From: Rhodococcus spongiicola | GTDB lineage: Bacteria > Actinomycetota > Actinomycetes > Mycobacteriales > Mycobacteriaceae | Assembly (NCBI RefSeq): GCF_004011835.1 | Contig: NZ_RKLN01000001.1 | Span: 62,001 to 126,000 of the forward strand | Direction: 5' to 3' | Length of the DNA: 64,000 nucleotides | Shown here: positions 52,975 to 62,119 of the stretch, one piece after another | Numbering within the stretch: position 1 is the first letter of the stretch | Layout: the number at the start of each line of letters is the position of its first letter | Made by a program: the position numbers and the translations under genes | The notes under the pieces: generated by a model | The model's input: only the letters and a program-made list of their open reading frames with translations | Told to the model about the DNA's origin: nothing | Database searches by the model: none

Positions 52975-53490
52975 CTACTGCGGAAGGTGCGGCAACAGTG
53001 TGCGCGTCGCCTCGAGCACGACACGCGCCGGAGCTTGTTTCGCCGGATCCTCGTCCCAGTCGGTAACTACCACCATCACCATCCCCTCCGCGGATCGCAA
53101 CGCGAGGTAGCTCCGTTGCGAGGCGGGGTAAGCCGTGCTCCGGAACGCAAGGGCATCACGGTCGCCCGCCTGAATGGCTTCGAAGTCCTCGTACTCACTG
53201 TTGTTCCTCAAGTCGTCGAACGTGTAGACGGTCGAGAACACGCTGAGCGAGTATTGATCACTGTTCCAGCCGCAGATGTTCCAGCCGGGCTGATGCACAT
53301 CGAGAATGTCCCGCGACTTGGTCGCCGGATCCATCCCGACCTCCCGGATGGCGTCATCCGGAATGTCGTCACACGGACTGAACACCGGATCCCCCGGCGC
53401 CGGACCCGCGGGAGCGGACTCCCCCGACACCGCCCCGCCGCACCCGGCCAACAGCACCACCGAACAAACGGCACCCAGCACAGCTCGCAC
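52975..53490 (-). CDS. DUF3558 family lipoprotein (copy 1)
   Basis: 171 residues from the GTG at 53490, placed by GGGGGAGA six bases upstream; longer starts have no site. The lipoprotein signal is MRAVLGAVCSVVLLAGCGG with the lipidated cysteine at about residue 17. The DUF3558 domain has SPCDDIPDDAIREVGMDPAT and PGWNICGWN, whose two cysteines probably form a disulfide. The family occurs widely in mycolate actinobacteria; some members are surface-exposed, role unknown. The signal sequence is nearly identical to that of the second copy, while the C-terminal half has diverged. Confidence 0.85.
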   Translation of the reverse strand: MRAVLGAVCSVVLLAGCGGAVSGESAPAGPAPGDPVFSPCDDIPDDAIREVGMDPATKSRDILDVHQPGWNICGWNSDQYSLSVFSTVYTFDDLRNNSEYEDFEAIQAGDRDALAFRSTAYPASQRSYLALRSAEGMVMVVVTDWDEDPAKQAPARVVLEATRTLLPHLPQ

Positions 53491-53587
53491 CTGAAGTCTC
53501 CCCCTCACGACGCCCACACTAGTTCGACGCACCGAACCGGACGCCGGTTCCCCCGCCGGGCAGCCGTTGCCTGTCGTCCGCTGGGCC

Positions 53588-53837
53588 GCAGCTCCAGCGT
53601 CGTGGGGTTGCGGCTGATCACGTCCGCCGCCTCGGCGAGCCGCGCCGACGCCTGGAACTCGGCCTCCGCGTTAATGATCGCGGCGCGACGCTCCCGCTCG
53701 TCCTCCGCCTGCCGGGCGATGGCCCGCTACATGTCCCGCGGGATCTCAACGTCTGTGATATCGACTGTGGACACCTTCACACCCCGCCGCTCGGTCTGGT
53801 GGTCGATAACCTTCTGCAGCTCCTCGCCGCGGAGAAC
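53588..53837 (-). pseudogene. Decayed fragment of the SPFH-domain gene
   Basis: Read on the minus strand it encodes [28 protein letters not shown], a TAG stop at 53729-53727 (CAG in the intact gene), then [20 protein letters not shown] and [17 protein letters not shown]. This matches about residues 135-220 of the intact SPFH protein encoded at 55007-55900. Both ends are missing. It is a by-product of the tandem duplication. Confidence 0.88.
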
Positions 53838-54028
53838 ATTTCGCAGTCAAGTTCGGTAGCGCGCTCGACTGCGACACTGACGACGACTCCTTTGCGAGCG
53901 GACGCGGAGCTGCGGTGACAACATCGCGTGTGCGGCCACGACACCGCCAACCTCGGCTCGACGATCCCCGTCGGACGGTCGTCGAACTAGGCAGAGTGGG
54001 TGAACCGCACACCTGCGCGGACCCCACG

Positions 54029-54394
54029 TCATCCGTGCTCGATGACCCCGAACTTCGACGCGGTGCCGTCGTCGGTGGCGGAGTAGCGGGCGTCGATCTT
54101 CTCGAACAGAGCTTGCATTTGCTCTACCTCGTCGATGTGATCGGATAGCGCTTGGACGAGGGAATACTCACCGCCATCGGCTTTGCCCTCGAACTTCGCC
54201 TTGAGAGCCAGCCCACTCGGCAACGCTCCGAAACCATCGACTCGGCGCAACCGGTATGCACTTTCTCGCAACCCCCGGAGTTCTGAAGCAAGATCAGCGC
54301 AACGCTGCGCACAGCGCCGAGCCACGCCAGGTTCGAGGTAGAGATCCCCCGCATCGACCGCCACCCCCAGAGCACCCCACCCTTGACCTTCCAC
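54029..54394 (-). CDS. Small helical protein paired with DUF3558 lipoprotein (copy 2)
   Basis: 121 residues from the GTG at 54394 (GAGAGG five bases upstream). A GTG at 54418 that overlaps the DUF3558 stop (GTGA) is the alternative. The C-terminal part HIDEVEQMQALFEKIDARYS ends SKFGVIEHG exactly like copy 1, while the N-terminal half (DAGDLYLEPGVARRCAQRCA) has drifted. Same hairpin-like helical composition. Function unknown. Confidence 0.72.
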   Translation of the reverse strand: MEGQGWGALGVAVDAGDLYLEPGVARRCAQRCADLASELRGLRESAYRLRRVDGFGALPSGLALKAKFEGKADGGEYSLVQALSDHIDEVEQMQALFEKIDARYSATDDGTASKFGVIEHG

Positions 54395-54414
54395 CAGAAG
54401 CCTCTCTTCACCTG

Positions 54415-54930
54415 TCACTCGGGGATGTAATCGGCGAGGGTTCGCGCGATGCGCAGCGCGGCATCGCACGGCTCTTCATTGGCAGGTTCGGGACCTGACT
54501 CCGAGATCGACACCATCACCGCGAACCCACCCGATGTCATCGCCACATCGCAGCGTGTCCGTTCCCGGTCCGCCACGTCACGAAATGAGACGGCTTCCCT
54601 TCCTGCGAGATCGACCGGGGCGAAGTCTTCGAAGTCATCGTTCCGTCGTACCTCGTCCATCGTTTGGGTCGACGAGAAGATGGACAGGAAGTGCGTGGAG
54701 TTGTTCCACCCGCAGATGTTCCATCCCGGCTGAGGAACGCCCATGATGTCGCGTTCCTCGGTCGCCGGATCCATCCCGACCTCCCGGATGGCGTCGTCGG
54801 GAATGTCGTCACACGGACTGAACACCGGATCAGCCGGCGCCGGACCCACGGGAGCGGACTCCCCCGACACCGCCCCGCCGCACCCGGCCAACAGCACCAC
54901 CGAACACATCGCACCCAGCGCAGCTCGCAC
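54415..54930 (-). CDS. DUF3558 family lipoprotein (copy 2)
   Basis: 171 residues from the GTG at 54930, the equivalent of copy 1's start, with the same GGGGGAGA. An ATG six codons upstream is possible. Signal LGAMCSVVLLAGCGG with lipidated cysteine. SPCDDIPDDAIREVGMDPAT and PQPGWNICGWN are shared with copy 1. From about residue 75 on the two copies differ strongly (FLSIFSSTQTMDEVRRNDDF here), so one or both evolved under different selection after duplication. Confidence 0.85.
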   Translation of the reverse strand: MRAALGAMCSVVLLAGCGGAVSGESAPVGPAPADPVFSPCDDIPDDAIREVGMDPATEERDIMGVPQPGWNICGWNNSTHFLSIFSSTQTMDEVRRNDDFEDFAPVDLAGREAVSFRDVADRERTRCDVAMTSGGFAVMVSISESGPEPANEEPCDAALRIARTLADYIPE

Positions 54931-55006
54931 CTGAAGTCTCCCCCTCATGACGCCCACACTAGTTCGACGCACCGAACCGGACGCCGGTTCCCCCGCCGGG
55001 CAGCCG

Positions 55007-55900
55007 TTACTTGTCGGCGCGCTGAGCCTCGGCCTGCGCCGACATCCAGCTGGCGATGAGCGACTGCATATCATTCCGCCCCGGCAGCGCGGGCGTGTCC
55101 GAGGCCTCCGCGTCCTCGCCCGAAGCGGTGGCCGACTCCGAAACGGCACCACCGGCCAGGAACGGGCGCATCAAGTCGATCGGGACCGGGAAGACCACCG
55201 TCGACGTGCTTTCCCCGCCCAGGTCCCCCAGCGTCTGCAGGTATCGCAGCTGCAGCGTCGTGGGGTTGCGGCTGATCACGTCCGCCGCCTCGGCGAGCCG
55301 CGCCGAGGCCTGGAACTCGGCCTCCGCGTTGATGATCTTGGCGCGACGCTCCCGCTCGGCTTCCGCCTGCCGTGCGATGGCCCGCTGCATGTCCCGCGGG
55401 ATCTCCACGTCCTTGATCTCGACAGTGGAAACCTTCACGCCCCACGGCTCGGTCTGCTGGTCGATCACCTTCTGCAGGTCCTCGTTGAGGCGCTCCCTCT
55501 CGGCAAGCAGCGAATCCAACTCGGCCTTGCCGAGGACCGACCGCAGCGTCGTCTGTGCGATCTGCGACGTCGCCGCGTAGTAGTCCTCGACGCTGACGAT
55601 TGCGCGGTTCGCGTCCACCACCCGGAAGTATGCGACGGCGGTGACCTTCACCGGCACGTTGTCCCGGGTGATCACCTCTTGTACCGGGACATTCAACGTC
55701 ACGGTTCGTAGGCTCACCCGGACCATGCGGTCGATCGCCGGGATCATCAGTACCAGGCCGGGACCCTTCAGGTCGATCAGCCGCCCGAGCCGGAACAGCA
55801 CTCCCCGCTCGTACTCGCGCAGCACCCGGATCGCGGACGATCCCACGACGACCGCGAGCAGCGCGACGACGATGACGGCGAGAACGATGGTGGTCAGCAT
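55007..55900 (-). CDS. SPFH/stomatin-like membrane protein
   Basis: 297 residues from the ATG at 55900, which overlaps the NfeD-like gene by seven bases. One N-terminal membrane helix ([20 protein letters not shown]), then the band-7 domain: [60 protein letters not shown] and [21 protein letters not shown] Gly/Ala/Glu-rich tail follows. Such proteins oligomerise in the membrane and pair with NfeD partners; they are linked to membrane microdomain organisation and protease control. Confidence 0.92.
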   Translation of the reverse strand: MLTTIVLAVIVVALLAVVVGSSAIRVLREYERGVLFRLGRLIDLKGPGLVLMIPAIDRMVRVSLRTVTLNVPVQEVITRDNVPVKVTAVAYFRVVDANRAIVSVEDYYAATSQIAQTTLRSVLGKAELDSLLAERERLNEDLQKVIDQQTEPWGVKVSTVEIKDVEIPRDMQRAIARQAEAERERRAKIINAEAEFQASARLAEAADVISRNPTTLQLRYLQTLGDLGGESTSTVVFPVPIDLMRPFLAGGAVSESATASGEDAEASDTPALPGRNDMQSLIASWMSAQAEAQRADK

Positions 55901-56361
55901 GGCAGCTCCCACGGTTCGCGACGACGCACGCTCAATGTGAGTCCTCGAACGTGCTCGACGACGACGGCGTCCCCCGCTCCCGGAGTATCGGTGTAGCCGA
56001 ATTCCATTTGAGCTCGCCACAATTCGCCGTCCAGTTCGACCTGACCTTCGTCACCGTTCCACTGGCGGACGGTGGCCTCGGATCCGACCAACGACTGAAG
56101 TCCGGTCTGTACGGGCTCTCGGTGCGCGCTCAGTACCTTCCGGCCAGTCACCGCGACCACACCCAGCCCGACCGCGCCGACACCCAGCGCCACCGGAAGC
56201 GCGACCTCGACCCCCAGTCCACCGGAGGTGAATAGCAGCCACGTCCCGGTCCCGGCGAGCAGGGTCCCCACCACGCCGAGCGCACCGTAGGTCGGCACGT
56301 GCGCCTCGATCACGATCAGCAGCACGCCCGTTACCAGCGCCAATACGCCCAATGCGGTCAT
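55894..56361 (-). CDS. NfeD-like membrane protein
   Basis: 155 residues from the ATG at 56361. Membrane helices [40 protein letters not shown] and [19 protein letters not shown]. After them comes an OB-fold domain ([43 protein letters not shown]). This is the standard partner of SPFH proteins and overlaps its gene. Confidence 0.9.
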   Translation of the reverse strand: MTALGVLALVTGVLLIVIEAHVPTYGALGVVGTLLAGTGTWLLFTSGGLGVEVALPVALGVGAVGLGVVAVTGRKVLSAHREPVQTGLQSLVGSEATVRQWNGDEGQVELDGELWRAQMEFGYTDTPGAGDAVVVEHVRGLTLSVRRREPWELPC

Positions 56362-56588
56362 CTTGCACTCACCTGCGGCGAGGGCCCGGTCGCTTCGCGT
56401 AGCCACCCGCGATCGAGCCCTCACTTCAAAGGTAATGGCCGCGCCATCGCGATGCCACCGCCCCTGGTCTTCGCTCGACACCCTGGTTGCCACGAACAGA
56501 TCAGAGCGTTCGATTCCGAGATCCGCGAGGGCACGACCCAGGGTGAGTGCCGCCGCTCAGCCGGACTCCGGGATGAGCGCCGCGGCGC

Positions 56589-57347
56589 TCACGTGATCGA
56601 GTACCCCCCATCGACAGGCAGCACAACACCGGTCACATAGCGGGCAGCGTCAGAGACAAGGAAAAGCACGACATCGGCTACGTCGTCGCCGTCTGCAAAG
56701 CGTTGCAGCGGGATTCGGCTCAGCTTCTCGGCTCGGATGCCTGGTTGGCTGAGGAGTTCAGCGGTCATCGGCGTTTCGACGTAGCCCGGGGCAATTGTGT
56801 TCACTCGGACCCCTTGCGGCCCGAGCTCAACGGCAAGCCCCTTACCCAGCTGGGTCAGCGCGGCCTTGGTTGCACCGTAGGGGACGATGCCTGGCACCGC
56901 TCGATCCGCCGAAAGCGAGGCGATGTTGACGACGCTGCCCCGTGTTGCGATGAGTGACTTCATCGCCTGCCGGGTCAGCCGGTACACAGCCGACAGATTC
57001 ACATCCACCAACCGCTGCCATCCATCGTCCTCGACATCGACAGCTGCCGTGCGCAGTTGAATTCCCGCGGCATTGACCAGGATGTCCAGGCGACCGGCGG
57101 TCTCGAGCGCGAGGTCGACCGCGGAGGCACTCAGGTCCGGATCGGTCAGGTCCCCGCACAGTCCCGCACCCCCGAGCCGACTCATCACCTCGGTCACCTT
57201 CGGATCTGCATCGACACCGATGACGGTCGCACCGTGTGCAGCGAGCGTTCGAGCGATCGATGACCCGATCCCGCCGGCCCCACCCGTAACCAGTGCGACC
57301 CGCTCTGCCAACTGGCCGGACACCGAGGCCTGTGCTGTGGCACTCAC
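56589..57347 (-). CDS. Short-chain dehydrogenase/reductase
   Basis: 252 residues from a GTG with AAGGGGGT just upstream. Cofactor motif VALVTGGAGGIGSSIARTLA with Asp after strand 2 (IGVDADP, so NAD+ is likely), ILVNAAGIQ, catalytic Ser in VVNIASLSADRAVPG and Tyr-Lys in VPYGATKAA, and the C-terminal YVTGVVLPVDGGYS. It is divergent from the DUF993 gene, and a LacI-type palindrome lies 45 bases upstream of its start. It probably oxidises a sugar or sugar-derived alcohol in this pathway. Confidence 0.9.
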   Translation of the reverse strand: MSATAQASVSGQLAERVALVTGGAGGIGSSIARTLAAHGATVIGVDADPKVTEVMSRLGGAGLCGDLTDPDLSASAVDLALETAGRLDILVNAAGIQLRTAAVDVEDDGWQRLVDVNLSAVYRLTRQAMKSLIATRGSVVNIASLSADRAVPGIVPYGATKAALTQLGKGLAVELGPQGVRVNTIAPGYVETPMTAELLSQPGIRAEKLSRIPLQRFADGDDVADVVLFLVSDAARYVTGVVLPVDGGYSIT

Positions 57348-57391
57348 TGGACCCCCTTCGGCCTCGCACGAGCCAACTCATGACTGCCTGT

Positions 57392-57403
57392 GAAAGTGCT
57401 TTC
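57392..57403. promoter_or_regulatory. LacI-type operator upstream of the SDR gene
   Basis: GAAAGTGCTTTC is a near-perfect palindrome of the LacI/GalR type (central CG-like step replaced by TG). It lies 45 bases upstream of the SDR start and resembles the site at 57478. The LacI gene of this cluster is the likely binder. Confidence 0.6.
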
Positions 57404-57477
57404 CCGTAGAGGTGGGTCCCCGACATGGGCATAGCTTCACTGCTCGTCAGAGTATAGGCTGAAGAACCACGGAGCAA

Positions 57478-57489
57478 GAAAGCGCTTAC
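57478..57489. promoter_or_regulatory. LacI-type operator ahead of the DUF993 gene
   Basis: GAAAGCGCTTAC, with the LacI-family centre GCGC and arms AAAG/CTT. It is 11 bases before the ATG at 57500, overlapping the leader, and 20 bases downstream of a possible -10 (TATAGG at 57453). Binding there would block transcription. Confidence 0.6.
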
Positions 57490-57499
57490 AGGAAGTCTT

Positions 57500-58657
57500 A
57501 TGCCATCCGTATCTCTTCCCGCCGCGGACCGTACGGTCACACGCCTCGTTCTCGGCGAGCCGGCGAAGCTCGACGTCCGGGCAACCCCGCCGACCAGTCG
57601 CCAGGTCTACGCGGCCTCCCATGTCGTGGCCGACCCACTGCGGGCCTCGGGCGAGAACGTCTCGGATCAGATCGACTGGGAGGGAACGCTGCGGTTGCGC
57701 CGCGATCTGTGGTCACTCGGACTTGGTGTCGCTGAATCCATGGACACCGCCCAGCGAGGCATGGGCCTGGACTGGACCGCCGCCAAGGAACTCGCCGTCC
57801 GCACCCTCGCCGAAGCCAAGTCCGTCGGTGGCACGGTCGTCGTCGGTGTCGGCACGGATCAGCTCAAAACCGAACGGGCGTCTCTCGCAGAGATCCGCGA
57901 TGCATACATCGAGCAGATCGATGCGATCGAATCCAGCGGGGGTGATGTCGTCATGATGGCCAGCCGGCACCTCGCCCGAGCTGCGGCAGGACCAGACGAC
58001 TATCGAACGGTGTATGACGCGGTCCTGTCGGCTGCGCGACGTCCGGTGATTCTGCACTGGCTGGGCACCGTGTTCGATTCCGCCCTCGACGGATATTGGG
58101 GTGCCGAAGATCCCTCTGCCGCAATGGACACCGTGGTGGAGATCCTCGACGCTCATCGCGACAAGGTCCGCGGAATCAAAGTATCCCTTCTCGATCAGTC
58201 TCTCGAGATTGCGCTACGGGAGCGCATGCCGGCCGGAGTCCGCGTATTCACAGGTGACGACTACAACTACGTCGACCTCATCGCCGGAGACGGAACCCAC
58301 AGCAGCGATGCCCTCCTGGGTGCATTCGCCGCGATCGGACCGTTCGCATCCGCGGCCTTCGCCCGCCTCGACGCCGGCGACATTGGTGGGTTCAAGACGG
58401 TCTTGGGACCCACCGAGTCCCTGAGTCGTCTGATCTTCACCTCACCCACCCAGTACTACAAGGTCGGTGTCGCGTGGCTCGCCTACCTCACAGGCAAGCA
58501 GAACCACTTTCGAATGATCGGCGGCTTCGAAACCGGACGAAGCCTGCTTCATCTTGCGGATCTAGTCCGAGCAGCCGATGCACTCGGCCTGTTCCCCAAC
58601 CCTGACCTCGCCGCCGATCGCGCGTCGGCGTACTTTGCGGTGCACGGCATCGACTGA
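57500..58657 (+). CDS. DUF993 family protein (TIM-barrel, dihydrodipicolinate synthase-like)
   Basis: 385 residues. The sequence VGVGTDQLKTERASLAEIRD, VVMMASRHLARAAAGPDDYR, VILHWLGTVFDSALDGYWG and RVFTGDDYNYVDLIAGDGTH are typical of DUF993, a TIM-barrel family found in sugar and inositol-like catabolic clusters. Lys in VRGIKVSLLDQSLEI fits a Schiff-base or aldolase-type position, but this is inference. It is followed one base later by the isomerase/epimerase gene, so the two are co-transcribed. Confidence 0.85.
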   Translation: MPSVSLPAADRTVTRLVLGEPAKLDVRATPPTSRQVYAASHVVADPLRASGENVSDQIDWEGTLRLRRDLWSLGLGVAESMDTAQRGMGLDWTAAKELAVRTLAEAKSVGGTVVVGVGTDQLKTERASLAEIRDAYIEQIDAIESSGGDVVMMASRHLARAAAGPDDYRTVYDAVLSAARRPVILHWLGTVFDSALDGYWGAEDPSAAMDTVVEILDAHRDKVRGIKVSLLDQSLEIALRERMPAGVRVFTGDDYNYVDLIAGDGTHSSDALLGAFAAIGPFASAAFARLDAGDIGGFKTVLGPTESLSRLIFTSPTQYYKVGVAWLAYLTGKQNHFRMIGGFETGRSLLHLADLVRAADALGLFPNPDLAADRASAYFAVHGID

Positions 58658-58658
58658 C

Positions 58659-59462
58659 ATGGATCTCACGAGGTGCAGCCTCAATTCCGCCACTGTGAAA
58701 GGAACGGGCTTCAACGAACTGGCCGACCTCGCCCAGAAGTGGGGATTCCGCGGCGTCGGTCTGTGGCGCGACGTCCTCGAAGACCTGGATCTGGCTGCGG
58801 CGAGCCGCCGTTTGAAGCACTCGGGTCTACGTGTGAGCAGCGTATGCCGTGGGGGAATGTTCCCTCAGCCCGACGATCAGTCTCGTCGCCGACGTTTCGA
58901 CGACAATCGCGCCGCCGTCGACCAGGCGCATTTCCTCGATGCGGACTGTCTCTACCTTGTGTGCGGGCCCCCGAACGCGGATCTGACCGGCGCCCGGCAA
59001 CAGATCCACGACGGCATCCTCGAGCTAGAGCCGTACGCCCGACAAGCAGGAGTCCGCCTCGCCGTCGAGCCCTTCCATCCGATGATGGCGTCAACCCGCT
59101 CGGCGATCACCTCGATAGGCGAGGCGAACGATCTCGTCGAGAAGATCGCGTCTGACATGGTTGGAGTCGGCATCGATTCATACCATGTCTGGTGGGATGT
59201 ACGGATGCACGAAGAGATCAGACGTGCAGCGCGCCATCTGTTCTCGGTTCAACTCGCCGATTGGGTCACCCCCATCCAGGGCGAGTTGAGCACCCGCGGC
59301 ATGCCCGGGGAAGGCTGCATCGATCTACAGGGATTCGTCACCGTCTGTACCGAGGTTGGCTATCGCGGCCTGGTGGAGGTCGAGGTGCTCAGCAGTAGGT
59401 GGTGGTCCGAGACTCCGGACGACGCGATCCGCGGCGCAGTCAAGGGCCTGCTTTCGATTTGA
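58659..59462 (+). CDS. Xylose isomerase-like TIM-barrel protein (sugar phosphate isomerase/epimerase)
   Basis: 267 residues from the ATG at 58659. Metal-binding residues of the AP endonuclease 2 fold are visible: RLAVEPFHPMMASTR (Glu), GVGIDSYHVWWDV (Asp, His), HLFSVQLADW (second strand) and LVEVEVLSSRWW (last Glu). It probably isomerises or epimerises a keto-sugar or related compound. The partner genes do not reveal the substrate. It ends six bases before the convergent lacI gene. Confidence 0.85.
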   Translation: MDLTRCSLNSATVKGTGFNELADLAQKWGFRGVGLWRDVLEDLDLAAASRRLKHSGLRVSSVCRGGMFPQPDDQSRRRRFDDNRAAVDQAHFLDADCLYLVCGPPNADLTGARQQIHDGILELEPYARQAGVRLAVEPFHPMMASTRSAITSIGEANDLVEKIASDMVGVGIDSYHVWWDVRMHEEIRRAARHLFSVQLADWVTPIQGELSTRGMPGEGCIDLQGFVTVCTEVGYRGLVEVEVLSSRWWSETPDDAIRGAVKGLLSI

Positions 59463-59468
59463 ACGGAA

Positions 59469-60503
59469 TCAGTCAGTCCCTGTCGAGACGCCGGTCGAGA
59501 CAGGGCCCGTCGAATCCCGGATGACGACCTTCGCGTCAAGCATCGGCGCGGAAGCACCGGGTTCATTCCGCAGCGCCTCCTGCAGCAGCCGCCACGCTTG
59601 ATCGCCGAGCTGAGCCTTCGGACTCTGCACGGTGGTCAAGGGTGGGGCGATGTGGCGTGCGATCTCGACGTCGTCGAATCCAGTCACCGAGACATCCGCG
59701 GGCACCCGTACCCCGAGTTCGCGCAGCTTCGAGATCGCTCCGACTGCGGTCAGATCGTTGAAGCAGATCAGGGCGGTCGGCTCCTGAGCGAGCGCGCTCT
59801 CGGCAACGTTGAAGCCGCCCTCGATCGTCCCATCCGAATCAACCCTGAACGATTCGATGCCAAGCACTTTGGACATCTCGACGGCTCGCCATCGCTCGCG
59901 GTTCTGCCACGACAGGTCCGAGCCTGCGACGTACACAACCCGACGATGCCCCAGTTGCGCCAGATGGCCACACAATTCCATCATCGCCGTGAAGTTGTCG
60001 ACCGCGACCATCGGCAGATCGACTCCGAGCTCAACCCTGTTCACCAGGACGACCGGAGTCGACTGCGCCGCTAAATCCTTCAGACCGGAGACCGGAATCC
60101 GTGAGGACAGCAGTATCAACCCGTCGACCTGACCGAGTAGGTCGACGGCGGTCGAGTACTCGTCATCCGCAGTCCCGGAGTAGTCGGCAACGAGCATCCG
60201 GTAACCGTCGGTGCGTGCAGCATGGTGCATCTGCTTCACCGTGTCGAAGAAGTAGGCGTTCGCAAGGTCGGGAAGTATGACTCCCACGTTTCGGAGGGAT
60301 CCCAGAGCCAGACCTCGCGCGGCCCCGCTTGGCCGGTACGCCATCTCCTCGGCAACCGCATGTACCCGTGCAGCCAAGTCCGGGCTCACGGCGGGATTCC
60401 CGCTCATCACGCGGGACACAGTTGCGGTCGACACACCGGCCGCCTTGGCAACCATGGAAATCGTCGGCCGACGAGTACCGGAGGTTGTTCGCGCTTCGTC
60501 CAA
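59469..60503 (-). CDS. LacI-family transcriptional regulator
   Basis: 344 residues from a TTG at 60503, chosen because AGGAGG lies seven bases before it; the longer frame has none. HTH at ~14-35 (ISMVAKAAGVSTATVSRVMS, then GNPAVSPDLAARVHAVAEEM) and the periplasmic-binding-type effector domain (GVILPDLANAYFFDTVKQMH, DGLILLSSRIPVSGL, ALICFNDLTAVGAI, VSVTGFDDVEIARH). A half-conserved operator lies 60 bases upstream, suggesting autoregulation. It is expected to repress the SDR and DUF993 transcripts and perhaps the transporter. Confidence 0.93.
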   Translation of the reverse strand: MDEARTTSGTRRPTISMVAKAAGVSTATVSRVMSGNPAVSPDLAARVHAVAEEMAYRPSGAARGLALGSLRNVGVILPDLANAYFFDTVKQMHHAARTDGYRMLVADYSGTADDEYSTAVDLLGQVDGLILLSSRIPVSGLKDLAAQSTPVVLVNRVELGVDLPMVAVDNFTAMMELCGHLAQLGHRRVVYVAGSDLSWQNRERWRAVEMSKVLGIESFRVDSDGTIEGGFNVAESALAQEPTALICFNDLTAVGAISKLRELGVRVPADVSVTGFDDVEIARHIAPPLTTVQSPKAQLGDQAWRLLQEALRNEPGASAPMLDAKVVIRDSTGPVSTGVSTGTD

Positions 60504-60562
60504 CCTCACGCCTCCTTGTCGACCCCACTTAAGCCCTGATCCTGAAACTCCAAGATCACGAT

Positions 60563-60574
60563 GCAACCGCTTAC
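60563..60574. promoter_or_regulatory. Possible LacI operator upstream of lacI
   Basis: GCAACCGCTTAC shares CGCTTACAG with the site at 57478 but has a weaker left arm. It sits 60 bases before the lacI start, where it could mediate autoregulation. Confidence 0.4.
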
Positions 60575-60651
60575 AGCGTATCGCTCTGCTTCCCCTTCGG
60601 CGGGTCAGCCACCTGGAAGGTGCTCACGGAAGGTTCCGGCGCCCTTCTTCG

Positions 60652-62100
60652 TCAGGCCTTCGATGCGGTGACCGCATCTCGCGGATCATCGAGGCTCCTG
60701 TCGATCGGATCCGGCGTGATGTAGGTGGTTCCGATCGTGATCAAGGTGAGGATGCACAGGTAGCCGGCGATGAAGACCCATGCGCCGAGGCCCGCACCCG
60801 GAACGCTGGCGCCGCCGTCTGCGGCGACTACCAATGCGATGATCCATGCCCCGATCAGTGGGGCGAGGCCGCCGGACAGGACGGCAGATACCTCCCTGGC
60901 CACAGACACGCCGAGATAGCGTTGCTGGGATCCGAAGAGTTCACTGAGGAAAGCGCTTTGGGCGCCGAACATTCCCCATGTCCCGATTCCGAGGGCGAGT
61001 GAGATCACGACAATTGTCAGCACGACACTGCCCTGCGAGAGCGCCCACCAGATCGGGAACGCTGACACGAGCTGGAAGTACGCGAAGGCGCGGTATGTCT
61101 TGACTCGTCCGTACCGGTCGGAGAGTCTGCCTGCGATCGGAACGACGACGGCTCCCAGCGTGGCGGCGAAGACTAAGGACAGTGCGCCGATGGGGCCTGT
61201 CACACCGACAGCGGCGCTGGTGACGTAGGCAACCGCGAGTGCCTGATACATCGACGAGGAGCCGTTCTCGGCGAGCCGTAGGCCGATTCCTCGCAGCAGC
61301 GAGGGGCGTGAATGCTCGAGCAAGTTCTGCAAGGGATGCTCGTCGATCTGATGCTTTGCTTTCAGCTTTCTGAACGTGGGCGAGTCCTTCAGATTGACGC
61401 GCAGGTACATCGCCACGCCAAGGATGACGACGCTGGCAAGGAAGGGAATCCGCCAGAGCCAGGTGTCGGTGACCTGGCCGTCCCCGAAGTAGACGAGGAA
61501 GTAGACCAAGGCCGCAACGACGGTTCCGACCTGCACTCCGAGGAAAGGCAGCGAGGCGAAGAACCCACGCCTGTTCTTCGGGGCGTATTCGGTCATCAGG
61601 ATCGAAGCTCCAGCCATCTCGGCGCCGGCGCCCAGGCCCTGGCAGATGCGCAATGCGATCAACAAGAGCGGCGCCAGCATGCCCACTCCGCCGGAGTACC
61701 AGTCGCCTTCGCTGCCGTGGTACGTGGGCAGAAGACCGATTCCGGTGCTGGCAACACCCATCAGGATGATGGTCGCCAAGAGCACGAACTTGCGACCCAT
61801 CCGGTCACCGAGGCGGCCGAAGAAGATGCCACCCAAGGGGCGGACCGCGAAGCCGATGAAGTAGGTGGCGAAGCTGAGGATCAAGCCGGTTGACGGGTTG
61901 TCGCTCGGGAAGAACAGCGGGCCGAATACCAACGCCGACGCGAGGCTGTAGAGCGCGAAGTCGTAATACTCGAGGGCGCTGCCGGCAGAGGCACCCCATG
62001 CGGCCCTACGAAGATCTGCGGTCGTTACTTCGGGATGGTCGGAGGCCGTCGCCCGAGTGTCATTGACGCCGTCGCCCAGATGGGGAGAGTCGAGAGTCAT
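60652..62100 (-). CDS. MFS transporter, metabolite:H+ symporter (MHS) family
   Basis: 482 residues, twelve membrane helices. MHS signatures: AAWGASAGSALEYYDFALYS after a ~35-residue cytoplasmic N-terminus, RPLGGIFFGRLGDRMGRKFV in loop 2-3, and EYAPKNRRGFFASLPFLGVQ after helix 4. Related to ShiA, KgtP and proline/betaine carriers, so the substrate is probably an organic or sugar acid. It is followed by enoyl-CoA hydratase and CoA-transferase genes upstream on the same strand, an operon for acid uptake and activation. Confidence 0.88.
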   Translation of the reverse strand: MTLDSPHLGDGVNDTRATASDHPEVTTADLRRAAWGASAGSALEYYDFALYSLASALVFGPLFFPSDNPSTGLILSFATYFIGFAVRPLGGIFFGRLGDRMGRKFVLLATIILMGVASTGIGLLPTYHGSEGDWYSGGVGMLAPLLLIALRICQGLGAGAEMAGASILMTEYAPKNRRGFFASLPFLGVQVGTVVAALVYFLVYFGDGQVTDTWLWRIPFLASVVILGVAMYLRVNLKDSPTFRKLKAKHQIDEHPLQNLLEHSRPSLLRGIGLRLAENGSSSMYQALAVAYVTSAAVGVTGPIGALSLVFAATLGAVVVPIAGRLSDRYGRVKTYRAFAYFQLVSAFPIWWALSQGSVVLTIVVISLALGIGTWGMFGAQSAFLSELFGSQQRYLGVSVAREVSAVLSGGLAPLIGAWIIALVVAADGGASVPGAGLGAWVFIAGYLCILTLITIGTTYITPDPIDRSLDDPRDAVTASKA

Positions 62101-62119
62101 GGTCTGCCAATCCTGGAGT

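Larger units (their letters stand above)
52562..55495. repeat. Imperfect tandem duplication of a DUF3558 / small helical protein / SPFH-part segment
   Basis: 52562-53837 and 54011-55495 are copies of one ancestral segment. Each starts with ACCTGCGCGGACC, carries a small helical gene and a DUF3558 lipoprotein gene, and runs into SPFH coding sequence. Equivalent points in the lipoprotein genes are 1440 bp apart. In copy 1 about 218 bp of the SPFH 3' part are deleted and the rest is decayed. The gap between the copies (53838-54010) holds nothing recognisable. Confidence 0.85.
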
